In this document: positions 1 through 7,324 of the stretch, one piece after another
How positions within the stretch are numbered: position 1 is the first letter of the stretch
How the letters are laid out: each line of letters opens with the position of its first letter
Source of the DNA: an uncultured Bacilli bacterium
Lineage (GTDB): Bacteria; Bacillota_I; Bacilli_A; RF39; UBA660
Assembly (NCBI GenBank): GCA_944327365.1
Contig: CALVHI010000010.1
Location: forward strand, 1-34,477
Direction of reading: 5' to 3'
DNA length: 34,477 nucleotides
The notes under the pieces: generated by a model
Told to the model about the DNA's origin: nothing
Database searches by the model: none
What the model saw: the letters and a program-made list of their open reading frames with translations, nothing else
Program-made: the position numbers and the translations under genes

Positions 1-138
1 TACTTTCGCCATAAACACATTATAACTTATAATAAGCACTGCCATGTACTTGCACTAATAATTATACACAAAAATTTAGATATGTCAAATAAATATATGA
101 AACATAAGAGAAATTTAGGCTAAAAACTTAGTGTTCGC

Positions 139-168
139 TTGTTTAGGTGATATACAATATAGTATAAT
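139..168 (+). promoter_or_regulatory. Toxin promoter, copy 1
   Basis: TTGTTT (139-144), an 18-base spacer and a perfect TATAAT (163-168). The predicted start is near 175, giving a leader of about 60 bases before the peptide start at 237. The same arrangement occurs in copy 2. Confidence 0.65.
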
Positions 169-203
169 TATAAGTAGGGAATATCAGTTTAGTTTGAGTG
201 TCT

Positions 204-229
204 ACCTCTTATCTTGATAGAGAGGAGGT
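204..229 (+). promoter_or_regulatory. Hairpin hiding toxin ribosome binding site, copy 1
   Basis: ACCTC (204-208) is complementary to GAGGT (225-229), and CCTCT (205-209) to AGAGG (221-225). Either pairing buries the AGGAGG at 223-228. Such occlusion is a known control feature of type I toxin mRNAs. The same elements are at 622-626 and 643-647 in copy 2. Confidence 0.6.
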
Positions 230-236
230 TTGATGA

Positions 237-329
237 ATGAAGACGAAGACTTTTATTATAAAAGTTCTAAAGCTTATTGCCATCATTTTATTTCTCCTTA
301 CCATGTTGGTAGTTGCAATAAAAAAGTGA
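237..329 (+). CDS. Small hydrophobic toxin-like peptide, copy 1
   Basis: A 30-residue frame: a lysine-rich N-terminus (MKTKTF, Lys at 2, 4, 9 and 12), one hydrophobic helix at about residues 13-28 and a KK C-terminus. This is the usual shape of membrane-acting type I toxins such as the Fst, TxpA/BsrG and TisB groups, although no named family is recognised. AGGAGG at 223-228 is eight bases from this ATG. An overlapping ATG at 233 opens a 39-residue hydrophilic frame, but its spacing is only four bases. The frame ends in TGA, unlike every other gene in the window. The antisense RNA ends inside the last codons. Membrane activity is inferred from composition only. Confidence 0.72.
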   Translation: MKTKTFIIKVLKLIAIILFLLTMLVVAIKK

Positions 330-438
330 CACTTAATTCAGCATTGAATTAAATGTCTCACCATTATTTTATTGGGGTAGACATTCAACTTGTGCAAACT
401 GAATGTTCCCTAATTTATTTTATGCAATTATTTCTTGC
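320..438 (-). ncRNA. Antisense RNA (candidate antitoxin), copy 1
   Basis: On the minus strand TTGACA (473-468), a 17-base spacer and TATGAT (450-445) make a near-consensus promoter pointing at the toxin. The transcript would start near 438, form a strong hairpin (about 383-406), then reach a stem (361-326) followed by six T residues, giving about 119 nt. It is complementary to the end of the toxin frame and its 3' region, an arrangement like TxpA/RatA or BsrG/SR4. Promoter and terminator are visible; the antitoxin role is inferred. Confidence 0.7.
326..361. terminator. Hairpin terminator at toxin 3' end, copy 1
   Basis: The arms 326-340 and 345-361 pair around a GCAT loop. On the minus strand the stem is followed by six T residues, so it should end the antisense RNA. 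On the plus strand there is no T-run, so the toxin transcript may continue to the next hairpin (about 380-406). Confidence 0.7.
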
Positions 439-444
439 ACATAC

Positions 445-473
445 ATCATACCATATTATTTATTGATTGTCAA
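445..473 (-). promoter_or_regulatory. Antisense RNA promoter, copy 1
   Basis: Minus-strand TTGACA (473-468), 17 bases, TATGAT (450-445). It is closer to consensus than the toxin promoter, as expected if the antisense RNA is made in excess. Confidence 0.75.
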
Positions 474-559
474 AGTGTTGTGTTTTTGTGTTAATTAACT
501 AATGATTAACAATAAATATATGAAATAAGAGAAATTTAGGCCAAAAACTTAGTGTTCGC

Positions 560-589
560 TTGTTTATGCGATATACAATATAGTATAAT
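560..589 (+). promoter_or_regulatory. Toxin promoter, copy 2
   Basis: TTGTTT (560-565), 18 bases, TATAAT (584-589). Same layout as copy 1, with small spacer differences (ATGCG in place of AGGTG). Confidence 0.65.
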
Positions 590-654
590 TATAAGTAGGG
601 AATATCAGTTGTTGAGTGTCTACCTCTTGTCTTGATAGAGAGGAGGTTTGATGA

Positions 655-747
655 ATGAAGACGAAGACTTTTATTATAAAAGTTCTAAAGCTTATTGCCA
701 TCATTTTATTTCTCCTTACCATGTTGGTAGTTGCAATAAAAAAGTGA
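655..747 (+). CDS. Small hydrophobic toxin-like peptide, copy 2
   Basis: Encodes the same 30 residues as the frame at 237-329, with the same AGGAGG (641-646) eight bases ahead and the same TGA stop. That the peptide is unchanged while the flanking leader has acquired indels suggests either a recent duplication or selection on the peptide. The antisense RNA of this copy overlaps the last codons on the minus strand. Function is inferred as for copy 1. Confidence 0.72.
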   Translation: MKTKTFIIKVLKLIAIILFLLTMLVVAIKK

Positions 748-849
748 CACTTAATTCAGCATTGAATTAAATGTCAATCCACTTTGGGTAGACATTCAAC
801 TTGAGCAAACTGAATGTTCCCTAATTTATTTTATGCAATTATTTCTTGC
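738..849 (-). ncRNA. Antisense RNA (candidate antitoxin), copy 2
   Basis: Promoter on the minus strand: TTGACA (884-879), 17 bases, TATGAT (861-856). The transcript would run from about 849, through a hairpin whose loop differs by one base from copy 1 (GCTC against GCAC), to the stem at 775-746 and its T-run, about 112 nt. Confidence 0.7.
746..775. terminator. Hairpin terminator at toxin 3' end, copy 2
   Basis: GACACTTAATTCA and TGAATTAAATGTC pair around GCAT. On the minus strand the T-run corresponding to 743-738 follows, so it ends the antisense RNA. Confidence 0.7.
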
Positions 850-855
850 ATATAC

Positions 856-884
856 ATCATACCATATTATTTATTGATTGTCAA
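856..884 (-). promoter_or_regulatory. Antisense RNA promoter, copy 2
   Basis: Minus-strand TTGACA (884-879), a 17-base spacer and TATGAT (861-856), the same as in copy 1. Confidence 0.75.
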
Positions 885-915
885 AGTGTTGTGTTTTTGT
901 CGAAATTTGTCTATA

Positions 916-929
916 AAAACAAATGTTCG
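916..929. promoter_or_regulatory. LexA-like SOS box of recA
   Basis: AAAACAAATGTTCG matches the Bacillus-type LexA operator CGAAC-N4-GTTCG in the full right half and in the AAC core of the left half. It lies nine bases upstream of the recA -35 box. A longer imperfect inverted repeat (CGAAATTTGT at 901 and ACAAATGTTCG at 919) surrounds it. Confidence 0.6.
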
Positions 930-937
930 AAAAACGC

Positions 938-966
938 TTGACAAATGAATATTTATATATTACAAT
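938..966 (+). promoter_or_regulatory. recA promoter
   Basis: TTGACA (938-943), a 17-base spacer and TACAAT (961-966), about 25 bases ahead of the AGAAAGGA ribosome binding site. It sits directly downstream of the LexA-like box. Confidence 0.8.
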
Positions 967-996
967 GATATTGTACTTAAGAAAGGATTAAACAAT

Positions 997-2037
997 ATGA
1001 AACAAGTTAAAGATGAAAAGAATAAAGATAAAGCACTAGAACAAGTTTTGGCAGATATAGAAAAACAGTTTGGTGCAGGGGCAATTATGAAACTAGGAAG
1101 TGATGAGCATACTAAAATAGATGTAACAAGTAGTGGTTCACTTGCTTTGGATATTGCTCTTGGTGTTGGAGGTTTTCCAAAGGGAAGAATTATTGAAATC
1201 TATGGGCCAGAATCTTCTGGTAAAACAACGATTGCTTTGCAAGCAATTGCAGAAGTGCAAAAATTTGGTGGTCGTGCTGCTTTTATTGATGCTGAACATG
1301 CTTTAGACCCAGTTTATGCGAAAGCATTAGGTGTAGATATTAATGAATTGTTGTTATCTCAGCCTGATACTGGGGAACAAGCCTTAGAAATATGTGAAGC
1401 TTTGGTTAGAAGCGAAGCCGTTAATATAGTTGTTATTGACTCAGTGGCAGCTTTAGTTCCTCAGGCTGAAATAGATGGAGAGATGGGAGACTCACATGTT
1501 GGACTACAAGCTAGACTTATGTCACAAGCATTAAGAAAATTATCTGGTACTATCAATAAAACAAAGACAACGGCGATATTTATTAATCAGTTAAGAGAAA
1601 AAGTTGGGGTTATGTTTGGAAACCCTGAAACAACTCCGGGTGGCAGAGCCTTAAAGTTTTATGCTACCATTAGACTTGATATAAGAAGAGCAGAGCAAAT
1701 AAAGCAAGGGGACCAAATTGTTGGTAATAAAACGAATATTAAAGTTGTTAAAAATAAAGTGGCACCACCATTTAAAACAGCTACGGTTGATATTATGTAT
1801 GGTGAGGGTGTATCAAGAGAAGGCGAGATTATTGATATTGCTGCTAGTTTAGATATACTAGATAAAAGTGGGGCTTGGTATGCATATAATGGAGAAAAGA
1901 TTGGCCAAGGAAAAGAAAATGTTAAAATGTATTTAAAAGAGCATCCAGAATTACGTGATGAGCTTGAAGAGAAAATAAGGGAGCATTATGGTTTTGGAGC
2001 GATCAAAAATGATAAAGATAAGAAATGTGATGAATAA
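997..2037 (+). CDS. recA: Recombinase RecA
   Basis: RecA forms ATP-dependent filaments on single-stranded DNA, carries out homologous strand exchange and triggers LexA self-cleavage. Full length for the family at 346 residues. The Walker A motif GPESSGKT is at residues 70-77; further on are the family-typical [10 protein letters not shown] segment (Walker B region), the [13 protein letters not shown] stretch and the GGRALKFYA segment. The start follows AGAAAGGA. It has its own promoter and LexA-like box and ends at a hairpin terminator, so it is a single-gene unit, with rny behind its own promoter. The C-terminus is charged, as usual. Confidence 0.98.
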   Translation: MKQVKDEKNKDKALEQVLADIEKQFGAGAIMKLGSDEHTKIDVTSSGSLALDIALGVGGFPKGRIIEIYGPESSGKTTIALQAIAEVQKFGGRAAFIDAEHALDPVYAKALGVDINELLLSQPDTGEQALEICEALVRSEAVNIVVIDSVAALVPQAEIDGEMGDSHVGLQARLMSQALRKLSGTINKTKTTAIFINQLREKVGVMFGNPETTPGGRALKFYATIRLDIRRAEQIKQGDQIVGNKTNIKVVKNKVAPPFKTATVDIMYGEGVSREGEIIDIAASLDILDKSGAWYAYNGEKIGQGKENVKMYLKEHPELRDELEEKIREHYGFGAIKNDKDKKCDE

Positions 2038-2045
2038 TAGAATAA

Positions 2046-2071
2046 GTGAACAATAAAATGTTCATTTTTTT
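2046..2071 (+). terminator. recA terminator
   Basis: TGAACA (2047-2052) and TGTTCA (2059-2064) form a stem, followed by seven T residues. Confidence 0.75.
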
Positions 2072-2072
2072 C

Positions 2073-2101
2073 TTGCTTAAATTGAAAATAAAGATTATAA
2101 T
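2073..2101 (+). promoter_or_regulatory. rny promoter
   Basis: TTGCTT (2073-2078), 17 bases, TATAAT (2096-2101), directly after the recA terminator. Confidence 0.65.
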
Positions 2102-2147
2102 GGAATTATAGATAATTATTAATCTATAAATAGAAGGAGATTTTAAA

Positions 2148-3689
2148 ATGGAATTTAACATGATGTCCATTTTAACTCTAATTATTGGATTTTTTGTTGG
2201 TTTCTTGATTATTTTTATCAAAAATAGTCAGAATGAAAATAAAGCTAATAAATTAATTGAAGATGCTAAGAAAGAGGCAGATAAACATAAAAGAGATTCT
2301 TTAATGGAACTTAAAGAGGAGTCTTATCGTTTAAAACAGGAGACAGATAAGGAAATTAAAGAAAAAAAGTTAGAGATGAAGGATACTGAAGCAAGACTTA
2401 TGCAAAGAGAATCTTCTTTAGATAAGAGAGAGGAAATGCTTCAAAAAAGAGATGCAACTTTGGATGAAAAAGAAAATAATTTATTAGTAAAACAAAAAGA
2501 AATACAAGAAAAAGAGCTTAAAATGGATGAACTTTTAAAGCAAGAATTGTCAGAACTTGAAAAAATAGCCAAATTTTCGAAAGAAAAAGCTCATGATTTA
2601 ATTATGAAGCGAGTAGAAGATGATATGGCTAAAGAAATTGTAGACTACATTAAAGAGCAAGAGAGAACAGCTAAGTTAGAGGCACAGAGAGTAGCTAAGC
2701 AAATTATTGTGTCTAGTATGGAGAGATATGCTGAAGATGTAGCTAGTCTACAAACAGTTAGTACAATAGATCTTCCAACTGATGAAATGAAGGGGCGTTT
2801 AATTGGTAGGGAAGGTAGAAATATAAGAACGATTGAGGCTGTTACGGGTGTTGATTTAATTATTGATGATACGCCGGAAGCAATTGTTATTTCTTCTTTT
2901 GATCCTTTAAGAAGAGAAATTGCTAAAATTACTATTGAAACTCTAATTCGAGATGGAAGAATTCATCCATCAAGGATTGAAGAAGTGTATGATAAAGTAT
3001 CTCGAGATATAAATACAAAGATTACAGATATAGGGAATCAAACTATTTATGATCTTGGAATTTCTAAGATGGAGCCAGAGCTTATTAATTTAATTGGTAA
3101 ACTTAATTATCGTACTAGTTATGGACAAAATGCGCTTCAGCATTCAAAAGAAGTAGCAAATTTAACAGGGCTTATGGCATCAGAACTTGGTGAGAATGTT
3201 ACACTTGCTAAGAGAGCAGGGCTTTTACATGATATTGGAAAATCTATTGATTTTGAAGTAGAAGGAAGTCATGTAGAAATTGGAGCTGATTTAGCTCGGA
3301 AATATCATGAAGATGACGTTATTATTAATGCGATTGAATCACATCATGGAGATAAAGAAGCGACAAATGTGATTTCAGTGTTAGTAGAAATTGCTGATAC
3401 CTTATCAGCTGCTCGTCCGGGTGCGAGAAATGATTCTATGGAAAACTACATGAAGCGTTTATCGCAACTTGAAGAAATTGGAAATTCTTTCCCGGGTGTT
3501 GAGAAAACGTTTGCTGTTCAAGCTGGAAGAGAAATTAGGGTTATGGTTAAACCTGATGAAGTAGATGAGGCAAAAAGTTATAAAATGGCTCGAGATATTA
3601 AAGATAGAATTGAAGCTGAGATGCAATATCCTGGAACTATCAAGATTAATGTAATAAGAGAAACTAGAGCAATTGAAGAGGCGAAATAA
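2148..3689 (+). CDS. rny: Ribonuclease Y
   Basis: Membrane-anchored endoribonuclease that starts mRNA decay in many Firmicutes. Domains in order of 513 residues: one N-terminal membrane helix (about 8-25), a long charged coiled coil (about 30-190), a KH RNA-binding domain with GRLIGREGRNI at 216-226, and an HD domain with the catalytic His-Asp pair H361-D362 in LLHDIGK and supporting histidines at 332 and 399-400. The length is typical. A GAAGGAGA ribosome binding site precedes the ATG. recA next to rny is a common order in Firmicutes. It ends in a hairpin overlapping the stop codon. Confidence 0.97.
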   Translation: MEFNMMSILTLIIGFFVGFLIIFIKNSQNENKANKLIEDAKKEADKHKRDSLMELKEESYRLKQETDKEIKEKKLEMKDTEARLMQRESSLDKREEMLQKRDATLDEKENNLLVKQKEIQEKELKMDELLKQELSELEKIAKFSKEKAHDLIMKRVEDDMAKEIVDYIKEQERTAKLEAQRVAKQIIVSSMERYAEDVASLQTVSTIDLPTDEMKGRLIGREGRNIRTIEAVTGVDLIIDDTPEAIVISSFDPLRREIAKITIETLIRDGRIHPSRIEEVYDKVSRDINTKITDIGNQTIYDLGISKMEPELINLIGKLNYRTSYGQNALQHSKEVANLTGLMASELGENVTLAKRAGLLHDIGKSIDFEVEGSHVEIGADLARKYHEDDVIINAIESHHGDKEATNVISVLVEIADTLSAARPGARNDSMENYMKRLSQLEEIGNSFPGVEKTFAVQAGREIRVMVKPDEVDEAKSYKMARDIKDRIEAEMQYPGTIKINVIRETRAIEEAK

Positions 3690-3700
3690 GTCTCTTTTTT
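3677..3700 (+). terminator. rny terminator
   Basis: AGAGGC (3677-3682) pairs with GTCTCT (3690-3695), followed by a T-run. The rny stop codon lies in the loop. Confidence 0.6.
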
Positions 3701-3744
3701 GTATAAATTTAGATTTTTGATAAACATTAATAATGGTGAAGTTT

Positions 3745-4488
3745 ATGAAAAAAACATCTATTTCTTTTGGGTTAGTAAATATTCCAGTGGAGATTAATCC
3801 TGTTATTAAAAATAATGATATATCATTTAATCAACTTCATAAAAAATGTTTGACAAGAATACGTTACGTTAAATATTGTCCTCATTGTAAAAAAGAAGTA
3901 AAACAATCTGATATTATACGGGGATATGAATATAAGAATGATAAATATGTGACACTTACTGATGAGGAATTTAATCAACTTAAAAGTGAAGATGAAAAAG
4001 TGATTGAAATTATTGGTTTTGTTCTTTTAAATGAAATTGATCCTATTTATTATGAAAAAAGCTATATCATTAAAACAAGTACAAAGAGTAAAGCCTTTAG
4101 TCTATTTAAAGAAGCTCTTTTTAAGACAAAAAGGGTAGCACTTGCAAAAACAGTAATTAATACAAAATTTTATTATGTTGTTATTCGCCTTATGGGTGAT
4201 GTGCTTATTATGAATACGCTTTATTTTTTCGAAGAAGTAATGATTCCTGATACTTTAACTGATGCTAAGTTTAGTAAGAAAGAATTAGATTTGGCAGTTC
4301 AATTAGTTAATTCTTTAAAAACTAAATTTACGCCAGAAGATTATGTTGATGAATATCAAGAAAAAGTAAGTCATGCTTTAAAGCAAAAAGAGGAAGGGAA
4401 AACAATTGAGAAGAAAAAAACTAAGAGTGCAAAAAATATTAAAGATTTAATGACTGCTTTAGAAATGAGTTTAAAAAATGTTTCCTAA
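3745..4488 (+). CDS. ku: DNA end-binding protein Ku
   Basis: Bacterial Ku homodimers encircle broken DNA ends and recruit a ligase for non-homologous end joining. The N-terminus (KKTSISFGLVNIPVE) and the LHKKCLTRIRYVKYCPHCKKEV region with its CxxC pair are diagnostic, as are the GYEYKNDKYVTLTDEE segment and the Lys-rich tail. I chose the ATG at 3745 (247 residues) because GGTGA precedes it, whereas the upstream ATG at 3733 has no ribosome binding site. It is slightly shorter than many Ku proteins. Its end overlaps the ligase gene by 11 bases, so the two are translated together. Confidence 0.92.
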   Translation: MKKTSISFGLVNIPVEINPVIKNNDISFNQLHKKCLTRIRYVKYCPHCKKEVKQSDIIRGYEYKNDKYVTLTDEEFNQLKSEDEKVIEIIGFVLLNEIDPIYYEKSYIIKTSTKSKAFSLFKEALFKTKRVALAKTVINTKFYYVVIRLMGDVLIMNTLYFFEEVMIPDTLTDAKFSKKELDLAVQLVNSLKTKFTPEDYVDEYQEKVSHALKQKEEGKTIEKKKTKSAKNIKDLMTALEMSLKNVS

Positions 4489-5332
4489 TTTTGATTTGAA
4501 ACCAATGCTACTAAAAGAAAAGTCTAAAATATTTCAAGATAAAGATTTTATCTATGAAATTAAGTTTGATGGGATTAGAGCATTTATTTATGCTAGTAAA
4601 AATATATTTAAAATTGTTAGTAGAAATGGTATAGATTTGACGGATAATTATCCTGAATTAAAAGAAATACAGAGAAAGGTTTTAAATTCTAAAGTAATCT
4701 TTGATGGGGAAATTATTGCTTTAGATGAAAAAGGATTTCCTAGTTTTTCGCTCTTACAAAAAAGAATGAGATCTAAAAAGAATATTGAAGAAATTCCTGT
4801 CTTTTTTGTTGCTTTTGATCTTGTTTATGAAAATAGAGATTTAACGAAACTTCCACTTGTAAAAAGAAAGAATATTTTAAGGAAATATAAGGATACGAAA
4901 TATTTTATAAAGTCAAAAGTTTATGATGATGGTATTTCTTTATTTCAAAAGGTAAAAAAAATAGGATTAGAAGGGGTAGTTTGTAAGAGATTAACAAGTA
5001 AATATTGTTTTAATGAAAGAAGCGATGATTGGATTAAAGTAAAAAATATTAAAGTAGATAATTTTATTGTTCATGGGTTTCTTGAAAAAACTAATACTTA
5101 TAGTTTATTTCTTGGTGAATATAAAGATAAAAAATTAAATTATGTTGGTAAAGTTAGTGTTAATAAAAAGCATGAAATTATGGGGGTACTTAAAAAAATG
5201 AAGAGAAGTTATAATCAGTTTGTAAATTGTTTAGAAGAAGCAATTTATGTAGAGCCAATTCATTATATTCGCGTGCGATTTTTAGAGAAAACTAAATTAG
5301 GTAGGCTTAGACATGCAGAAATTGATCAATAA
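4478..5332 (+). CDS. ATP-dependent DNA ligase, LigD ligase-type
   Basis: Seals DNA ends, here most likely with the Ku protein encoded just upstream. Of 284 residues the first 190 form the adenylation domain: motif I KFDGIR with the adenylated Lys29, motif III FDGEII (75-80), motif IV LEGVVCK (164-170) and motif V WIKVK (185-189). The rest is an OB-fold. It resembles the ligase module of LigD and lacks the polymerase and phosphoesterase modules, so any end processing would need other enzymes. The start overlaps the Ku end; there is no good ribosome binding site, which fits translational coupling. Confidence 0.9.
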   Translation: MFPNFDLKPMLLKEKSKIFQDKDFIYEIKFDGIRAFIYASKNIFKIVSRNGIDLTDNYPELKEIQRKVLNSKVIFDGEIIALDEKGFPSFSLLQKRMRSKKNIEEIPVFFVAFDLVYENRDLTKLPLVKRKNILRKYKDTKYFIKSKVYDDGISLFQKVKKIGLEGVVCKRLTSKYCFNERSDDWIKVKNIKVDNFIVHGFLEKTNTYSLFLGEYKDKKLNYVGKVSVNKKHEIMGVLKKMKRSYNQFVNCLEEAIYVEPIHYIRVRFLEKTKLGRLRHAEIDQ

Positions 5333-5352
5333 AAAACCAAGCTTTAAGCTTG
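5331..5352 (-). terminator. rnjA terminator (possibly bidirectional)
   Basis: CAAGCTT (5338-5344) and AAGCTTG (5346-5352) form a stem that includes the rnjA stop codon. On the minus strand it is followed by GGTTTTTT. It also lies just after the ligase stop codon. Confidence 0.75.
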
Positions 5353-7017
5353 ATTTACTTCCATTATTACCGGTAATATAATTGGTCTTCTTCCTGTTAA
5401 ATCATTGATAAATGGGTATAGTTCTAAGATGATTTGATTTTTTAAGTCGGTATAATTGTATGTAGATGTAGAAAGGAAATTGGTTACTATTTCTGTTATT
5501 TTCTTTTCAATTTTACTAATTAAGTCAGGATTTTCATTTACCATAATAAATCCTCTTGTTGTAACATTTGGTTTAATTAATAATTTTCTTGTTAGAGTGT
5601 TAATGTTTAAGATCGTGACTAATATTCCATCACTACTCATTAATTTACGATCTTTAATGATTTGACTACCTACATCACCAATCCGTGATCCATCTACATA
5701 AATGTCCCCACTTTTTACAGTATCACCACGAGTAACAATACCATCTTTAATGTTTATTATATCTCCATTTTTACATATGAAGGTATTTTCTTTAGGGATA
5801 TCACATGAAACAGCAATTTCAGCATGTCTTTTTAACATCCGGTATTCTCCATGCATTGGCATAAAATATTTTGGCTTAATAATTCTTAACATCCATTTTA
5901 ATTCATCTTCATTGGCATGTCCTGATGTATGAACATCTGTAAAAGTTTTGTTTGTATATACTTTTACACCTTTTAAATAGAGTTTGTTAATTACTTTGTT
6001 GATACTAGCAGCGTTACCTGGAATTGGAGAAGATGAGAAAACAACTAAATCATCAGGCATTAAAGTAATTTGTTTATGAATGCCATTTGCAATACGAGAT
6101 AGGGCTGCTAGAGGTTCTCCTTGGGTTCCGGTACATAATATACAGATTTCATTTTTCTTTAAGCTTTTTGCTTCATTATTGTCAATAAATATGCTTTTAT
6201 CTTCAATTAAGCCATTATTCATAGCTAGTTCTATACTTGTTTCCATTGATCTTCCAAAAATAATAATCTTTCGATTATTTTTACGACAAGTTTCAACAAT
6301 ATGTTTGATTCGATATATATTAGAAGCAAAAGTAGCAATGATTACTCGTCCATAATGTTTTGATACGATATCATTTAGGGCTTCATCAACACTAGACTCA
6401 CTTTTAGATGAACCAGGAGACAATGCATTTGTCGAATCGCTTAAAAGAAGGGTTACACCTTGCTTGCCTAGTTCGGCCATTTTATGAATATTCGCCATTG
6501 GTCCTACTGGGGTTAAATCAAATTTAAAGTCTCCTGTTTCAAAGATGATTCCATTTGGTGTATGAATTGCTAAAGCAAAAGATTCGGGAATAGAGTGGGT
6601 TGTACCCACAAACTCAACAGTAAAGTATTTTGTTTTTACTACTGTTTCTTCCGTTACTATTTCTAGATTGTGATACTCTGTATTTCGATCTACTAGTTTT
6701 TTGTTAATTAAATCAGCAGATATTTTTGATGCATAAATTTTAGGAATATGTACACTATTTAATAAAAATGAGATACCACCAATATGATCTTCATGGCCAT
6801 GGGTAATAAATAATCCTTTAATTTTATTCTCATTTTGCTTTAAATATGTGATATCTTGGATAACATAGTCAATTCCTAGCAAGTCATCTTCTGGGAACAT
6901 AACACCAGCATCAATGATAATTAATTCTTCGTTATGCGCTACTACATACATATTTTTTCCAACTTCGCCTAATCCACCTAACGCAAAAATAGACGTAATA
7001 TTACTATTATTTTTCAT
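5344..7017 (-). CDS. rnjA: Ribonuclease J1
   Basis: Metallo-beta-lactamase/beta-CASP RNase with 5'-3' exonuclease and endonuclease activity, used in mRNA turnover and rRNA maturation. 557 residues, normal length. The metal-binding motif HGHEDH is intact at residues 73-78; further motifs are TTHSIPES, ETGDFKFD, LLSDSTNA and MPMHGEYR. The start follows AAAGGAAG. It has its own TAGACA-N17-TATAAT promoter and a terminator shared with the converging Ku-ligase operon. A paralogue with broken motifs lies at 12715-14349; together they resemble the RNase J1/J2 pair of Firmicutes. Confidence 0.96.
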   Translation of the reverse strand: MKNNSNITSIFALGGLGEVGKNMYVVAHNEELIIIDAGVMFPEDDLLGIDYVIQDITYLKQNENKIKGLFITHGHEDHIGGISFLLNSVHIPKIYASKISADLINKKLVDRNTEYHNLEIVTEETVVKTKYFTVEFVGTTHSIPESFALAIHTPNGIIFETGDFKFDLTPVGPMANIHKMAELGKQGVTLLLSDSTNALSPGSSKSESSVDEALNDIVSKHYGRVIIATFASNIYRIKHIVETCRKNNRKIIIFGRSMETSIELAMNNGLIEDKSIFIDNNEAKSLKKNEICILCTGTQGEPLAALSRIANGIHKQITLMPDDLVVFSSSPIPGNAASINKVINKLYLKGVKVYTNKTFTDVHTSGHANEDELKWMLRIIKPKYFMPMHGEYRMLKRHAEIAVSCDIPKENTFICKNGDIINIKDGIVTRGDTVKSGDIYVDGSRIGDVGSQIIKDRKLMSSDGILVTILNINTLTRKLLIKPNVTTRGFIMVNENPDLISKIEKKITEIVTNFLSTSTYNYTDLKNQIILELYPFINDLTGRRPIILPVIMEVNQA

Positions 7018-7066
7018 CTAATCTTCCTTTCGTAAAATAAGTAATAAAAGTTCTTGACTGAGTTAT

Positions 7067-7095
7067 ATTATACTCTTTTTTTCTTGATTTGTCTA
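7067..7095 (-). promoter_or_regulatory. rnjA promoter
   Basis: Minus-strand TAGACA (7095-7090), 17 bases, TATAAT (7072-7067), about 50 bases before the start codon. Confidence 0.7.
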
Positions 7096-7189
7096 TAGTA
7101 AGTTTACTTGACACACTATTTACAGTGGAGATGATGCTTTTTAACAAAACTAGTAAAAATTTTTATATAATGGAATTGAGGTAATTTTT

Positions 7190-7324
7190 ATGGATGAAAA
7201 AAATTTAAATGAGAAGTTAATTTTTTATCGCAAAAGAAATAATTTTAATAATATGATTATTATTATTTTGTTAATTATTTTGCTTATTGTATGTGCTGTG
7301 GCTGTTTATGTTAGAACAGTTTAA
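7190..7324 (+). CDS. Small single-pass membrane protein (44 aa)
   Basis: A 44-residue frame preceded by TTGAGGT nine bases upstream and by a TATAAT at 7166-7171. Residues 1-20 are polar and basic (ending RKRNNFN) and residues 22-41 form a single Ile/Leu/Val-rich helix, giving an N-in orientation. It stands alone between rnjA (divergent) and trmL (convergent), and its stop overlaps the trmL stop by four bases. No family is recognised. The good ribosome binding site, promoter-like sequence and protein-like composition support a real gene. Confidence 0.6.
   Translation: MDEKNLNEKLIFYRKRNNFNNMIIIILLIILLIVCAVAVYVRTV

Larger units (their letters stand above)
88..489. repeat. Toxin/antisense cassette, tandem copy 1
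   Basis: First of two near-identical direct repeats (the second is 511-898). Both begin with the same AATAAATATATGAA stretch and end in TCAAAGTGTTGTGTTTTTGT. Each holds a plus-strand promoter, a leader with a hidden ribosome binding site, a 30-residue peptide frame, a hairpin and a minus-strand promoter. The copies differ by small indels in the leader and downstream of the hairpin, while the peptide codons are the same. Confidence 0.9.
511..898. repeat. Toxin/antisense cassette, tandem copy 2
   Basis: Second copy of the cassette described at 88-489, ending just before the recA regulatory region. Relative to copy 1 it has a shorter leader between the promoter and the ribosome binding site, and a shorter segment between the hairpin and the antisense leader. 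The coding part is unchanged. Confidence 0.9.

Noticed and set aside
1-87. Any gene or element at the left edge
   Set aside because: Only AT-rich sequence without a frame with a ribosome binding site or a stem-loop of note was seen.
233-352. 39-residue hydrophilic frame overlapping the toxin peptide in copy 1 (and its counterpart in copy 2)
   Set aside because: It starts four bases after AGGAGG, too close for good initiation, and its conservation follows from the near-identity of the repeats. The hydrophobic frame has better spacing and a coherent design.
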